From Trichomonas vaginalis G3 (lineage: Eukaryota > Parabasalia > Trichomonadida > Trichomonadidae): a DNA stretch of 64,000 nt. A model generated the notes under the pieces. The model worked only from the letters and a program-made list of their open reading frames with translations, searched no databases and was not told the origin of the DNA. Where the stretch lies: contig NC_067206.1 of the NCBI RefSeq assembly GCF_026262505.1, positions 29,341,896-29,405,895 of the forward strand, given 5' to 3'. Position numbers and translations under genes: made by a program. Below are positions 45,822 through 56,857 of the stretch, in pieces (position 1 is the stretch's first letter; every line of letters begins with the position of its first letter).

Positions 45822-46675
45822 ATGTATAGACAAATACCTTTATCTGTTGCGTTCAGTAGTGAAAACCCTGACGTCAAAATAAAGGGGAACAGAGTAACGT
45901 TTAAGTTTCCAACAGACTGGATTGTGAACATAAATGAAGAGAAGTACATTGGCATAACATCTATGTATATAACACGTGCTTTCAGAAAGGTTGACTTTAT
46001 ACTTCAAGTCGAGATAGAAAATGACGAACAGTCTTTAAGCGCCCAAAACATTCACATATACAAATACTTTAAAGACGATACAACATTGTTGCAATGTATG
46101 ATTTCATTTAATGAATGTTCGAGAAAAAGTTAACATTGAAGTACAAACTTTACAGCCTTTACGTGAGTTTCTTGCACAACTGAAAGAAGAAGGTAGTCAG
46201 CCACAACTTATAGACTTTCATTATGAATTTAATGAAAATGAAGATGGAACACATGACTGTCAGTTTGTTGTATTCTCACCATTCAATGAAGTCGCTAAAA
46301 GAAAAAAAATCCATTACGTATAAGATTTCAAATCTCTGAACCAATGATGATTTCAAGAATGTTTTCAATTATGATGCAATGCTTCCGAGGAAAAATGAAT
46401 TTTCAAAGATTGTAACACCTGGCATTTGGGATAGAAAGCAAGCTATATTATATTCAAACTTAAGTAAGGGAGTTGAAAATGAGTTCATTGGTCATACAAG
46501 AACTTCACCACTTCCTAACCCTAAATACTATAAATTAACTGGCTTCAATCGTGAGTTTTGGATAGACATGTTCTCCACTCATGACCATAACTGCCCAGTG
46601 TTCTTACCTCCAGACCATAAGGACTGTCTCTACATTGAAGCACAACTCTTAAACTCTACCATCGCAGTATTGTAA
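45822..46675 (+). pseudogene. W-K family Maverick protein (broken)
   Basis: The first open part starts MYRQIPLSVAFSSENPD and contains FPTDWIVNINEEKYIGITSM, the family signature also found at 26649-27431 and 62925-63806. Further parts (46111-46323, 46379-46675) are beta-rich and end STIAVL. The ATG follows TTTTTATCCGAATTAA. A minor capsid or vertex protein is a possibility. Confidence 0.6.
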
Positions 46676-46685
46676 ATGACCACAT

Positions 46686-46710
46686 GGGCTTCGCCCTTGC
46701 CGCTAGCGGC
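46686..46710. repeat. Double hairpin DH1
   Basis: Hairpin GGGC-TTC-GCCC (46686-46696) is followed two bases later by GCCGC-TA-GCGGC (46699-46710). It lies just after the end of the W-K family locus and before the polymerase 3' end. Confidence 0.75.
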
Positions 46711-46756
46711 TTATTTTTATCATGAATGACCTCATTGCTGACAAAAATAAATGACC

Positions 46757-49353
46757 TCAGAACTTCAACTTACGAATAAAGCTTGTTTTAGTCGTTATTG
46801 AGAAGTTAAACTTTTCAGCAAAGCAAGGACTAGAAGACTTACATAAGTCAAATCCAATCTCTTGACCGTCATAAAGTGCTTTATATAAACTTCATAAACT
46901 GAACTCAGAGTCTTTGTCAAATTTTCCTTGCGGAACCATTAAACCTTTATCTTCATCATAGAAACACTGAACAGAGTCAGGAAACATTTCATTAGCGGTT
47001 AAAGCAATAACATCTTGCTTCACGCCTTTCATTCTGCAGTGAAATGCAACTTCATTTAAATCATTCGTGAGTAAGTCTATGTAAGTCTTCTTTCCACAAA
47101 ATATTGACTTGTATGCTAAACTTTGTTTTCCAGGTGTTATTTCTGCGAAGTCGCTATGAAATTGACCAAGGTTTTTACCAATGAGAACTCTTCCATAACG
47201 TTTCTCAAACTCTTCAGCTAAACGAGGATATCTTCATTGTAGAGATGCATATCTGTCGCTATAGGCTATAAAAACCATAAGTCCTCAGCAGTACAGAATA
47301 CTTCACACATTATTCTCTTCGACATAGACAGAATGTTAACACCAAGTGGACAGAAGTTAAAGTGTCTGCAAATGCTTTTCGTTAGCTTGAAAATAGTTTT
47401 ATCTGAACCATCCAAACCTTCGAACTTCACTATATGGTTGTAGTTTCTGATGGCATATCTTATAGCATCTTTGTCATTTACTATGGTTATTTTTGACTCA
47501 ATAGGAGATAGAATAGTTTTGCCATAAATACTGTTCAGAATGAGCTTTATATTTTCTTGCAAAGGATTTCCTTCTTTCTTATACTTTAACCTTAACTCAA
47601 ACAACTTCTTTACTTCATCTCTTATTCTAATATCTCTGTTTCCATCGTAATAGTATCCTTGCAACACTTCACATTTGACACCTTGATATTTTATGAGGTC
47701 TTGTAATGTTATATGGTCAACATACATTAAACAGCAAGTGTTTGAACTTCTGGGAACGTTAAGTTCTGGATTTAGTTCAGGGTCACAAACTATTAAAGGA
47801 AAGTGTCTATGTATTCCAATCTCTGTTATCTTAATGAGAACAAAGAAGCCAGACATAAACTTTTCACCAATGGGTTCCTTTTGGTCGTCATCGAATAAAT
47901 GTCTCATGAGATACTCTGTGCTTAACATTTCTTTCTTCATAACCTTTGGAATACCTTCTAAAGTATACAATCTTGCTATAGCGGATGGATATAATGAAAC
48001 AGCGTCGAAGTCAGCAATGAGTTTCTTTTTGCTCTTTTGTTTCATGTTATCTGACAACATACATCTTCCACCTTGAATGCATCTCGAAATAAATTCTCTT
48101 GGTTTATTTGAGAGGTCATAAATTTCCATTCGGGAAGTACACTCTGTTCTCAAACAATTTGTTAGCAATAGAACAAATACTAACGTAGTCATAAACGTTT
48201 AAATCAAATTCTTTCAATATGTCATTGCGGAACTTAACAAAACCTTCTCTTAAAATTCTTACATCTTGTTTGCAATAAAATGAGCTATATTTTTCTAAGT
48301 CGAAGTGGTTTTCATCTATTCTGCAACCTTTGATGGAATCTATGTTTTCATGAACGTATCTGCATCCTGGATAAACTTACATGCTTCAGAAATGACACCA
48401 GTTCTGTTGTCATTTGCTAACAAAACACTGCTGTAGTAGTTGTATGGAAATACTTCTTTCGGTCCTGTTTGTAAGTTAAACATAGCAGGAAATAGTTTAA
48501 GCTTCTTATTTATAACACTGTAAGAGTCTTTTATAATAATTGCCCTTCCTTTATATAAGCCAGTTATTTGCATTGTTCGTGAACCTTTAATGATGGGAGT
48601 TCCTTTCACTTCTGTCATGTGTCTTAAGATGAAGTTTATATCATAACTGAGGTTATGGAAATATATTAAACTCTTGTCAGGAAGTCGTTCCAAAAATTCT
48701 GTTGCACAGTTCTGACCCCAAATGCTTTCACTCACTGAACCATCTTCACTGTCATAACAGATGTTAAAAGCTTTATGAAAGCCGTCTGTGCTACACTCAA
48801 AGTCAGCAAAGAAAACGTGCTCAGGAATGAACTTGCACTTATTTTTATTTACTTCTTTTGACTCGGCTTTCTTCTTCAGTTGTACACAATACTTTGGAGC
48901 ATATGTCAAATCTTTAAATGGTGCAAGGTTCTGTTTATATAAGTCAGTCGTATATGTGAAAAGTTCTCCATAAGAAATAGGTTCGAAATATTTGCACTCC
49001 CACAATGTTTTCATAACATCCCATAGTGGTGTTGTTCTATCATAACGAACTACATATTTATCTTCTCTCTTTGTATAAATCTTCATTTGTTTCTCAATGT
49101 TCATTCCACCACACTCCTTCAAGATTTCTATATAGTTGCGAATGAAATATGTTGTCATTGGTAATCTTTCGTTTAGCATGTAGTGGTCTTCAACAAGAAG
49201 TAAGTCAATAGTTCGAACAGTTTTACATTCTTTTGGTATGTATCTCTTTATTTCATTATGTCTTGAGTCATTGAAATAACCAATGGTAACATTAAATGCT
49301 ATACCTGTTGTCAGAAATTTCTTGTACTTTACTTTGAGGAAAGTCTCTAACAC
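46757..49353 (-). pseudogene. Family B DNA polymerase, Maverick-2 (broken)
   Basis: Exonuclease motifs appear in order: VFFADFECSTDG (about 48780) and IYFHNLSYDINFI. The polymerase motif A is LIADFDAVSLYPSAIA and the motif B region is IKLILNSIYGKT. The end carries RYGRVLIGKNLGQFHSDF, as in protein-primed polymerases of Polintons and adenoviruses. It would replicate the element by protein priming if the family's mechanism applies. The locus is not a single open frame. Confidence 0.88.
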
Positions 49354-50662
49354 GAATGACTTCTCTCATGTGGTCAATAGTTTCTTCATTTACTCCAGCC
49401 TGAATGCAAGCATAAACGAAACAATTGTCTTCTGTCATAAGTGTTGCAGTTCTTTTGTTCAGTTCATTGAAGATTTGGTAGCGTTCAAGATTTATAGGTA
49501 ATGTGCAAAGATACTTCCAGAACTGACCGCTTCTCTTCTTATAAAACTTCTTTTCACCATTATCTTTCCAAAAGCTTTCTATAAGTGCTGGGTTTCCTGT
49601 TTGCTTAAGAGCTTCCAAAATGGCTTTCTGGTCATTTGTCAGTGTGCTTTCATCTCTATATGGTCTCTTTTTTGGTTTGCCTTTCTTTACATCTGACATC
49701 GTTAAGCCTTCATATTCTGTTAAATCATACATCTTTATTTCAGTAAGATTCTTTATGTTTGTCAAGAAGAAGTCATAGTGCATTTCAACAATACCTGCAG
49801 CATTTGCTTCTATCTCTGATATAAAGTTCTCCTTCAAGAGCTGATGTAGTAGTGTTCCAATATTATTGAGGTTTAACGTAGAACATTCATACTTTCCACC
49901 AAGTTTATAACATACCATCCATCTCTGTTGGGAGTTTATTTTAATCTTCTCTAAGAGTCTCATGAAAACCTTACCGAAATGTTTGTGTAAGTAGTCTCTG
50001 TTTGGTTCATCTAAAGCTTCGATGTTAAAGTCAATGAGTCTATTGCCTGACTTCACATTTCTCTTCCTATTCTCTTCATCTTTCTTTAACCATCTCTCAC
50101 CTTCTTTTGGTTTGTCGTCAATGGAACGAATGACATCGTTAGCTTTGCGAACTTGTTCTATAGCGCTCTTAAACATCTCTCTTCTCTGTTGTTTCAGTGT
50201 GTCGTCTCTCTTTCGTGTTTCACCAATGTTTGCATTTGTTATGTCAAACATCTCTTGACGAACATCATGCGAAAGAGCTTTACGAGTATGACCAATGTTT
50301 GCATTTGTTATGTCAAACATCTCTTGACGAACATCATGCGAAAGAGCTTTACGAGTATGACCAATGTTTGCATTTGTTATGTCAAACATTTCTCTTCTTA
50401 CTTCATGAGGTACTGAACGTCTATGATATAAGTCAATAGCAACGTCATTTAAAGGAAATGCTATTGCATGGACTTCGTCCTCGCCGCGTTGCGGCTTTAT
50501 GAACTCATGAATTCTATCATAACTTATTGCACCATTATAGTCTTTAATGAAGTCAGCAAGTGCTTTTTTGTTTGTTGCGTAATGCTTTGCAACATCTATG
50601 TTAGCTTCTGTAAGAAGTTGTTTTATTTCCGAGTGTTCTAACTTAGACAACTTCCGATACAT
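49292..50662 (-). CDS. N-terminal extension or neighbour of the Maverick-2 polymerase, 456 aa
   Basis: This open frame runs directly into the polymerase locus. Residues about 85-160 contain three copies of a 23-residue unit (core REMFDITNANIGHTRKALSHDV) that are nearly identical at DNA level. The C-terminal half has a conserved-looking region (TLMTEDNCFVYACIQAG). In Polintons the polymerase often has a long N-terminal region that may include the terminal protein; this frame is probably that region. The double hairpin DH2 lies inside it without interrupting the frame. Confidence 0.65.
   Translation of the reverse strand: MYRKLSKLEHSEIKQLLTEANIDVAKHYATNKKALADFIKDYNGAISYDRIHEFIKPQRGEDEVHAIAFPLNDVAIDLYHRRSVPHEVRREMFDITNANIGHTRKALSHDVRQEMFDITNANIGHTRKALSHDVRQEMFDITNANIGETRKRDDTLKQQRREMFKSAIEQVRKANDVIRSIDDKPKEGERWLKKDEENRKRNVKSGNRLIDFNIEALDEPNRDYLHKHFGKVFMRLLEKIKINSQQRWMVCYKLGGKYECSTLNLNNIGTLLHQLLKENFISEIEANAAGIVEMHYDFFLTNIKNLTEIKMYDLTEYEGLTMSDVKKGKPKKRPYRDESTLTNDQKAILEALKQTGNPALIESFWKDNGEKKFYKKRSGQFWKYLCTLPINLERYQIFNELNKRTATLMTEDNCFVYACIQAGVNEETIDHMREVIRVRDFPQSKVQEISDNRYSI
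50470..50495. repeat. Double hairpin DH2, inside a coding frame
   Basis: GGAC-TTC-GTCC (50470-50480) is followed by GCCGC-GTT-GCGGC (50483-50495). Compared with DH1 the first stem has changed from GGGC/GCCC to GGAC/GTCC with pairing kept and the same TTC loop. It encodes an in-frame KPQRGEDEVHA segment. Confidence 0.8.
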
Positions 50663-50752
50663 CTTTAGTAGGAAATAAAAAAAATATTTTTGAAAAAATT
50701 AGATTAGATTTTTTTAAGTTATTTTTCAAAATAATTTAATATTTTTATTATA

Positions 50753-51226
50753 ATGAAACACATGCAAGATTGCAAGTTCTTTTCATACAATGCTCTCGCT
50801 ACTGCCATCAAGAATGAGTTCAATAATGCTTCAAATGTTAATGTTATCTTTAACAAGAAGTTTGTGAAAGAATCTAAGTTTGGTCAGTATGTCAGACCAT
50901 TAGCTATTGTCATTGACCGCAAACGTTATACTTCACAAGAGTTAGCAGTAGTTTTGAAACAAAAGAGTTTCTTCGTGAATGTCAAAGATACTCATTATAC
51001 TGTCATAAAGAACTCTAACATTGACTTCTTCAGTATTGCTATGAATCTTTCCGAACAGAAAGAATATAAGAAGGGTGAAACAAATGTGAAATATTATCCT
51101 TCATCTCTGAAGACAATAACGAACAAAAATGTTATACATAAGCTCCTACCAAAGGTTGAAGAAGCTTCAATTGACATTGACGAAGGAAGTGAAATGGTTG
51201 AAGAAATTGACCCTGAAGCTATTTAA
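50753..51226 (+). CDS. Maverick protein with acidic C-terminus, 157 aa
   Basis: This intact frame is divergent from the polymerase. It has a mixed alpha/beta core (VNVIFNKKFVKESKFGQYVRPL) and an acidic end (IDIDEGSEMVEEIDPEAI). Size, neighbour and acidic end resemble the 14275-14694 gene of Maverick-1. A DNA-binding replication accessory role is possible but not shown. Confidence 0.6.
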   Translation: MKHMQDCKFFSYNALATAIKNEFNNASNVNVIFNKKFVKESKFGQYVRPLAIVIDRKRYTSQELAVVLKQKSFFVNVKDTHYTVIKNSNIDFFSIAMNLSEQKEYKKGETNVKYYPSSLKTITNKNVIHKLLPKVEEASIDIDEGSEMVEEIDPEAI

Positions 51227-51244
51227 GCAAAAATATATTTTTGG

Positions 51245-51460
51245 TTAGTATTCATATGGATATTTTACAACAATTCCCCAATGTATAAACTTTTCATATG
51301 CTTTTTCATAAGCTTTATATACCTTCAGAAATTTTGCATAATCTTTAGAAGCATTTAGATATTGTTTAAATGCTTTGTATGTCTTCAGAAATTTTGCATA
51401 ATCTTTTACATGTTGTTCGTTCTCTTCTTCTGTCATGAGTTCCGAATATTCTAAATTCAT
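51245..51460 (-). CDS. Small Lys/Tyr-rich repeat protein, 71 aa
   Basis: Two copies of KDYAKFLK(T/V)YKA are separated by about 20 residues, and the rest is similarly helical with regularly placed Tyr/Phe. The repeat is also visible in the DNA. No family is recognised. Confidence 0.5.
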   Translation of the reverse strand: MNLEYSELMTEEENEQHVKDYAKFLKTYKAFKQYLNASKDYAKFLKVYKAYEKAYEKFIHWGIVVKYPYEY

Positions 51461-51517
51461 GTTCTTTCATATGAGATAAAATTTTATAAAAAAAATAAAA
51501 TTAGCTTAGATTTTTTT

Positions 51518-52429
51518 TTATTCTTCCTCTTTGAAGTTGTCAAAATACTCTGTTATTTTTTCTTTCAGTAGCGGTAAGTCTTCTTTGAATGTAAGTATTG
51601 TACAACCTTTAATATCATAGTGTGTTTGAGGTAACGTATCTTGAACTATTTGTTTCACATCTTCATTTGGGGTCATTGAAATCGGTAAGTTTTCGCGATA
51701 GAACCAATTTCTGTCAGATTTGTAAATCTTAGCAAGGTCGTAAAAGCTTTTGTTGTTTCTTCTGACTAAATGCAACATAACCATATCTTTATCTTCTTCA
51801 TTTTCCATCTCTTCAGTATAAATCATATACTTATAGTTCTTTTCCTTTCCTTTTGGTACCGAACGTGGTATTCTTTTCTGAATGCTTTTGTCTTTTGCTT
51901 CAAGCTTGTTCTCTAGCTCTTCACGTTCTTGTCTATGAATTTCGTCAAGAAGTCTGTAAACATGCCATGCATAACGAGGAGAAGCCCACATTGCAACAGC
52001 ATTTACAAGAAGTCTATGTACATAATATCCTCTCAAACCGTTTGGCAATTTTTCACGATTTTCATAGAGTTTTGGCGACTGGGGTTTTTTACTTACTCGC
52101 TGTTCTTCACTGTTTTCATAGAGTTTTGGCGACTGCGGTTTTTTACTTACTCGCTGTTCTTCACTGTTTTCAGAAAAAAGTATGTCTCGCTGTGCTTCGC
52201 TCAAAAGTTCTTGTGTGCTTTGGTTCCTAAACCAGTCTTGTGGTTTCTTAGTATCTGGAGCAAAACATGCTGTCAAAATACTTTGCATTTGGTACATATC
52301 GTCTTTGACCGAACGAATGAGACGGAGTTGTTTGTTAAACTGTATGTACTCATATTCTTCATTTATAGCTTCATGGACTATAACTGTTGTTGTGTTCTCT
52401 GTTGTTGACATATCTGTCTTTACATACAA
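51518..52429 (-). CDS. KilA-N domain protein with DUF3627-like C-terminus, Maverick-2
   Basis: This open frame of 303 residues is almost identical to 16095-16934. The same KilA-N signature (DWFRNQST, GYYVHRLLVNAVAMWAS) and NLPISMTPNEDVK region are present. The linker differs: here SEEQRVSKKPQSPKLYEN is duplicated in tandem. The near-identity extends through the 5' flank (AAATAAATAAAAATAAAACTAAC). The gene sits beside the iteron arrays, which its product might bind; that is inference. Confidence 0.87.
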   Translation of the reverse strand: MYVKTDMSTTENTTTVIVHEAINEEYEYIQFNKQLRLIRSVKDDMYQMQSILTACFAPDTKKPQDWFRNQSTQELLSEAQRDILFSENSEEQRVSKKPQSPKLYENSEEQRVSKKPQSPKLYENREKLPNGLRGYYVHRLLVNAVAMWASPRYAWHVYRLLDEIHRQEREELENKLEAKDKSIQKRIPRSVPKGKEKNYKYMIYTEEMENEEDKDMVMLHLVRRNNKSFYDLAKIYKSDRNWFYRENLPISMTPNEDVKQIVQDTLPQTHYDIKGCTILTFKEDLPLLKEKITEYFDNFKEEE

Positions 52430-52520
52430 AATAAAAAAATAAATAAAAATAAAACTAACTTTATTTTTTCTATCTTAAGGAAATTCATGAAATTTGGTCA
52501 TTTTTCAGCAAAAATATATT

Positions 52521-53368
52521 TTAGGGTAGAAGGTTAGATCTAACCTCTTTTCTAACCTGTTTTCTACCCTCTCGAATTTTCATGATTTCATCGTACATGT
52601 TTTGTCAAAACTTCTTCGTAAATGTTTTGTCAAAACTTCTTCATCGTACATGTTTTGTCAAAACTTCTTCGTAAATGTTTTGTCAAAACTTCTTCATCGT
52701 AAATGTTTTGTCAAGACTTCTTCTTCGTAAATGTTTTGTCAAGACTTCTTCGTAATGAGCGTAAATCAGACAAAAATATATTTTAGGGTAGAAGGTTAGA
52801 TCTAACCTCTTTTCTAACCTCTTTTCTACCCTCTTGAATTTGTCATGATTTCATCGTAAATGTTTTGTCAAGACTTCTTCGTAATGAGCGTAAATCAGAC
52901 AAAAATATATTTTAGGGTAGAAGGTTAGATCTAACCTCTTTTCTAACCTCTTTTCTACCCTCTTGAATTTGTCATGATTTCATCGTAAATGTTTTGTCAA
53001 GACTTCTTCATCGTAATGAGCGTAAATCAGACAAAAATATATTTTAGGGTAGAAGGTTAGATCTAACCTCTTTTCTAACCTCTTTTCTACCCTCTTGAAT
53101 TTGTCATGATTTCATCGTAAATGTTTTGTCAAGACTTCTTCGTAATGAGCGTAAATCAGACAAAAATATATTTTAGGGTAGAAGGTTAGATCTAACCTCT
53201 TTTCTAACCTCTTTTCTACCCTCTTGAATTTGTCATGATTTCATCGTAAATGTTTTGTCAAGACTTCTTCATCGTAATGAGCGTAAATCAGACAAAAATA
53301 ATGTTTAGGGTAGAAGGTTAGATCTAACCTGTTTTCTAACCTCTTTTCTACCCCAGTTATTTTATAAG
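52521..53368. repeat. Iteron array L, six palindrome modules
   Basis: The module AGGGTAGA-AGGTTAGATCTAACCT-CTTTTCTAACCTCTTTTCTACCCT recurs every 128-131 bp (about 52523, 52787, 52914, 53045, 53175 and 53307; the first spacing is longer). The core AGGTTAGATCTAACCT is a perfect 16-bp palindrome. The spacer has a 24-bp repeat (ATGTTTTGTCAAGACTTCTTC). It runs up to the end of the 53362 gene and is in opposite orientation to array R. Confidence 0.9.
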
Positions 53369-54300
53369 CGTTTCACATGGTAAACGTTATGAATTCGTGA
53401 GACTCTAAACAGTTTTGTAGCTTCTATTTCTTCTTTTAGTACATCGAATGTTTTAACGATACCGAAAGTTTCTTTATACTTCTTCTTGACGTCAGATAGA
53501 AGGAAATCTTCTGCAGTTGGATAGTTTTTGTTCAGAAATTCTAACATGTCCATTTTATCTTCTACCGGCTTCTCTGCTTCTTTCTTTAAGTCTGCATAGT
53601 CGTTTCTCATTCTTTCTATCTCTTTGACGGAGTAGTTATATTTCCTAATTGCTGCCTTACATTTAGAACATTGCGGGTTCATTTTTGCGTTATACATTGA
53701 AATAAAACCAGCTAAAACAACTAAAGCGTCAATGGTTTTCTTTAACTCAAAAGTTGCTGGTTTTATTTGTTCATTCCATACCTTACATCTTCTATCTTTA
53801 TCTCTTATCTGCCATACACATTCAGCAACTAACGAAACAAAGTTGTCGTAGGTCTTAAATTCTTCAGATGTATATATGTCAGAAACATTCTTATATACCA
53901 TGTCGCAATCTTTGTCCATAACCTTATGGTTGCAATGAAATCCAAGGAATTCATAATTTACTTTACGTATGAACTTCTTTATTTCTACTGAGTCAGTTGG
54001 TTTCACTTCTATTTCATCGAATTCAGGAATAGTGAGTTTTTGCTGCTGAATTTCAGGTAGTTTAGGCAAATGGTCAATAATGTCCTGCATTTCATAAAGA
54101 TACTGTTCATTTGTTTCATCTTTCGCACTACAGTCTAAATTACTTGTTAAAAGTTCTTGCTTTATCTTCTGGATTTCTGTTTCAAAAGTATATGAAGAAG
54201 GAATGAAGCTTTTCATCTCTACTAACATTGACGTAGGATTCATGACTAACGAGTTTGGTGCCGTTGTTTGAATTGTTGTTGTGCCGATTGTTGAAATCAT
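53362..54300 (-). CDS. Unknown Maverick-2 protein between the iteron arrays, 312 aa
   Basis: This intact frame begins MISTIGTTTIQTTAPNS. The middle carries two Cys-containing stretches (FHCNHKVMDKDC and NPQCSKCKAAIRKYN) that might bind metal, followed by a helical Lys/Glu-rich part. The 5' flank (ACAAAATAAAAAAATAAAAA) is shared with the KilA-N genes, so the two may be co-expressed. The tail HNVYHVKRL recurs as a remnant in Maverick-1 (17112-17208). A role with the flanking arrays is an open guess. Confidence 0.7.
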   Translation of the reverse strand: MISTIGTTTIQTTAPNSLVMNPTSMLVEMKSFIPSSYTFETEIQKIKQELLTSNLDCSAKDETNEQYLYEMQDIIDHLPKLPEIQQQKLTIPEFDEIEVKPTDSVEIKKFIRKVNYEFLGFHCNHKVMDKDCDMVYKNVSDIYTSEEFKTYDNFVSLVAECVWQIRDKDRRCKVWNEQIKPATFELKKTIDALVVLAGFISMYNAKMNPQCSKCKAAIRKYNYSVKEIERMRNDYADLKKEAEKPVEDKMDMLEFLNKNYPTAEDFLLSDVKKKYKETFGIVKTFDVLKEEIEATKLFRVSRIHNVYHVKRL

Positions 54301-54377
54301 ATCTTTACATACAAAATAAAAAAATAAAAAAAAAATAAAACTAACTTTATTTTTTTATTTCGGGAAAATTCATGAAA

Positions 54378-55660
54378 ATTCAAGAGGGTAGAAAACAGGT
54401 TAGAAAACAGGTTAGATCTAACCTTCTACCCTAAATTATATTTTTGGGTCCTTTACACTCATTACGAAGAAGTCTTGACAAAACATGTACGTTCATGTTT
54501 GACAAAACATTTACGAAGAAGTCATGAAAATTCAAGAGGGTAGAAAACAGGTTAGAAAACAGGTGAGATCTAACCTTCTACCCTAAATTATATTTTTGTC
54601 TGATTTACACTCATTACGAAGAAGTCTTGACAAAACATTTACGAAGAAGTCTTGACAAAACATTTACGATGAAATCATGACAAATTCAAGAGGGTAGAAA
54701 AGAGGTTAGAAAAGAGGTTAGATCTAACCTTCTACCCTAAATTATATTTTTGGGTCCTTTACACTCATTACGAAGAAGTCTTGACAAAACATTTACGAAG
54801 AAGTCATGAAAATTCAAGAGGGTAGAAAAGAGGTTAGAAAACAGGTTAGATCTAACCTTCTACCCTAAATTATATTTTTGGGTCCTTTACACTCATTACG
54901 AAGAAGTCTTGACAAAACATTTACGAAGAAGTCTTGACAAAACATTTACGATGAAATCATGACAAATTCAAGAGGGTAGAAAAGAGGTTAGAAAAGAGGT
55001 TAGATCTAACCTTCTACCCTAAATTATATTTTTGGGTCCTTTACACTCATTACGAAGAAGTCTTGACAAAACATTTACGAAGAAGTCATGAAAATTCAAG
55101 AGGGTAGAAAAGAGGTTAGAAAACAGGTTAGATCTAACCTTCTACCCTAAATTATATTTTTGGGTCCTTTACACTCATTACGAAGAAGTCTTGACAAAAC
55201 ATTTACGAAGAAGTCTTGACAAAACATTTACGTTCATGTTTGACAAAACATTTACGTTCATGTTTGACAAAACATTTACGAAGAAGTCTTGACAAAACAT
55301 TTACGATGAAATCATGACAAAACATTTACGATGAAATCATGACAAAAACATTCATGAAAATTCACGAGGGTAGAAAAGAGGTTAGAAAACAGGTTAGATC
55401 TAACCTTCTACCCTAAATTATATTTTTGGGTCCTTTACACTCATTACGAAGAAGTCTTGACAAAACATTTACGAAGAAGTCTTGACAAAACATTTACGAA
55501 GAAGTCTTGACAAAACATTTACGTTCATGTTTGACAAAACATTTACGATGAAATCATGACAAAACATTCATGAAAATTCATGAAAATTCATGAAAATTCA
55601 AGAGGTTAGAAAACAGGTTAGAAAACAGGTTAGATCTAACCTTCTACCCTAAATTATATT
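54378..55660. repeat. Iteron array R, eight palindrome modules, inverted relative to array L
   Basis: Modules are at about 54382, 54535, 54690, 54816, 54970, 55095, 55365 and 55605. Each has an AGGTTAGATCTAACCT core, except one half-site variant (AGGTGAGATCTAACCT near 54560). The spacer repeat is GAAGAAGTCTTGACAAAACATTT. Module spacing is less regular than in array L. No gene is seen inside. Confidence 0.9.
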
Positions 55661-55752
55661 TTTTTGGTGTAAATTTATGACAAAAATAAATGGTACCATT
55701 AATAATACATGACTGTTCTCATTCATGTCTGATTTACATCTAATGAAAAAGT

Positions 55753-56838
55753 TTAGAAGAATTTTCTTATTCTTTCTGGCTTATTTTTGTCTTTCCAGTA
55801 CTCCCGCTCTAATGGTCCCAGATGTGTTGGCTTTGACTCTCTCAAGTTCTTAGATGGTATAACATCTTCAACACCTCCTTCATATCTTACTTTATAAGTG
55901 TCATCGTTTATGTTATAGCCAAGTATTTCAATAACCACTCCTCGCTTTGCTTCGTCAATGGTTTCAGCAAGTTTGCCATTACTACTTTCGACTAATTTAT
56001 GTCGAGGGTAAAATGCTATGGAGTCGTCAGCAGCTTTTATAAGATATCCATTACCTTGCGTAGAGTCTACGATATAATAATTTCGACTTAACCTTAAACG
56101 TTTCTTTGTCAACGGTTTGTCGTCAAGAACTACACGAACTTTTGTACCAGGAATGAGGGTAAATTGTGTTGAATTTCTGATATTTTGTGTTTGGCTTCGT
56201 TTCTTTTGTATATACTTTTCTTCTTGTTGTTGTGTCATTGAATTTGGTGTATGTCCTGTTGTAGAATGTGTTGAGGAATTATATACTTCGAGAAAATGTT
56301 TCATTGTTTCTTCGGTAAAGTCTCGCTCTTGGTTTAAATCTCTGAGAGTCCTTATGAAGCGGTTTATGATGCCGAGTATGTTATGGTTATGGTCTTCAGT
56401 AGTGTAGTGAGTTATGTTATGCTTAATGAGAAATTCTGTGATTTCATTGCTGAGGTATGCACTGTCTTGGTCTGATGTTAAAGTACTTGGGTTATGTTCT
56501 GCTACAAACTTTTGTAAAACTCTTAACACTTCACGAGTTCCTTTATTTTTCATTGGATATGCATATGCTTTACGAGTGTTAACATTTATGAAGATGAGGA
56601 ATGGTTTATGTCCTCCTTTTCTGCTTTGAATGAGAGTGTCAAATTGGTATGCGTCAGGAGTGTTGGAGTAAATTGGTAAAAAGTAGTCGTAAGGGTTTAT
56701 TTTTGTTTGATGTACAACATTTTTGTCAAAGAACCTTTTCACTTCAGCTCTGTTAGTAAATCCCCAACTCTTTGCAGCTTCATTGAACTTCTTAAATGAC
56801 CTCCATGGATGTTGTTCGAATACTTCTTTCAAGCTCAT
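55753..56838 (-). CDS. Retrovirus-like integrase with C-terminal chromo-like region, Maverick-2
   Basis: This 361-residue open frame begins MSLKEVFEQHPWRSF with a helical N-terminal region. It continues into the RNase H-like core: YQFDTLIQSRKGG, FINVNTRKAYAYPM, LTSDQDSAYLSN, then NILGIINRFIRTLRDL. The C-terminal part has GVVIEILGYNINDDTYKVRYEG followed by ...VIPSKNLRES, a chromo- or tudor-like beta barrel. In Polintons this enzyme carries out insertion. The related locus in Maverick-1 is at 24269-25225. Confidence 0.85.
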   Translation of the reverse strand: MSLKEVFEQHPWRSFKKFNEAAKSWGFTNRAEVKRFFDKNVVHQTKINPYDYFLPIYSNTPDAYQFDTLIQSRKGGHKPFLIFINVNTRKAYAYPMKNKGTREVLRVLQKFVAEHNPSTLTSDQDSAYLSNEITEFLIKHNITHYTTEDHNHNILGIINRFIRTLRDLNQERDFTEETMKHFLEVYNSSTHSTTGHTPNSMTQQQEEKYIQKKRSQTQNIRNSTQFTLIPGTKVRVVLDDKPLTKKRLRLSRNYYIVDSTQGNGYLIKAADDSIAFYPRHKLVESSNGKLAETIDEAKRGVVIEILGYNINDDTYKVRYEGGVEDVIPSKNLRESKPTHLGPLEREYWKDKNKPERIRKFF

Positions 56839-56857
56839 TTATGTAAAGTTAAAGAGT

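Noticed and set aside
52500-55670. Possible CRISPR array at the iteron arrays
   Set aside because: Repeats contain long palindromes, spacers are themselves repeated, there are no cas-like genes, and the host is a eukaryote.
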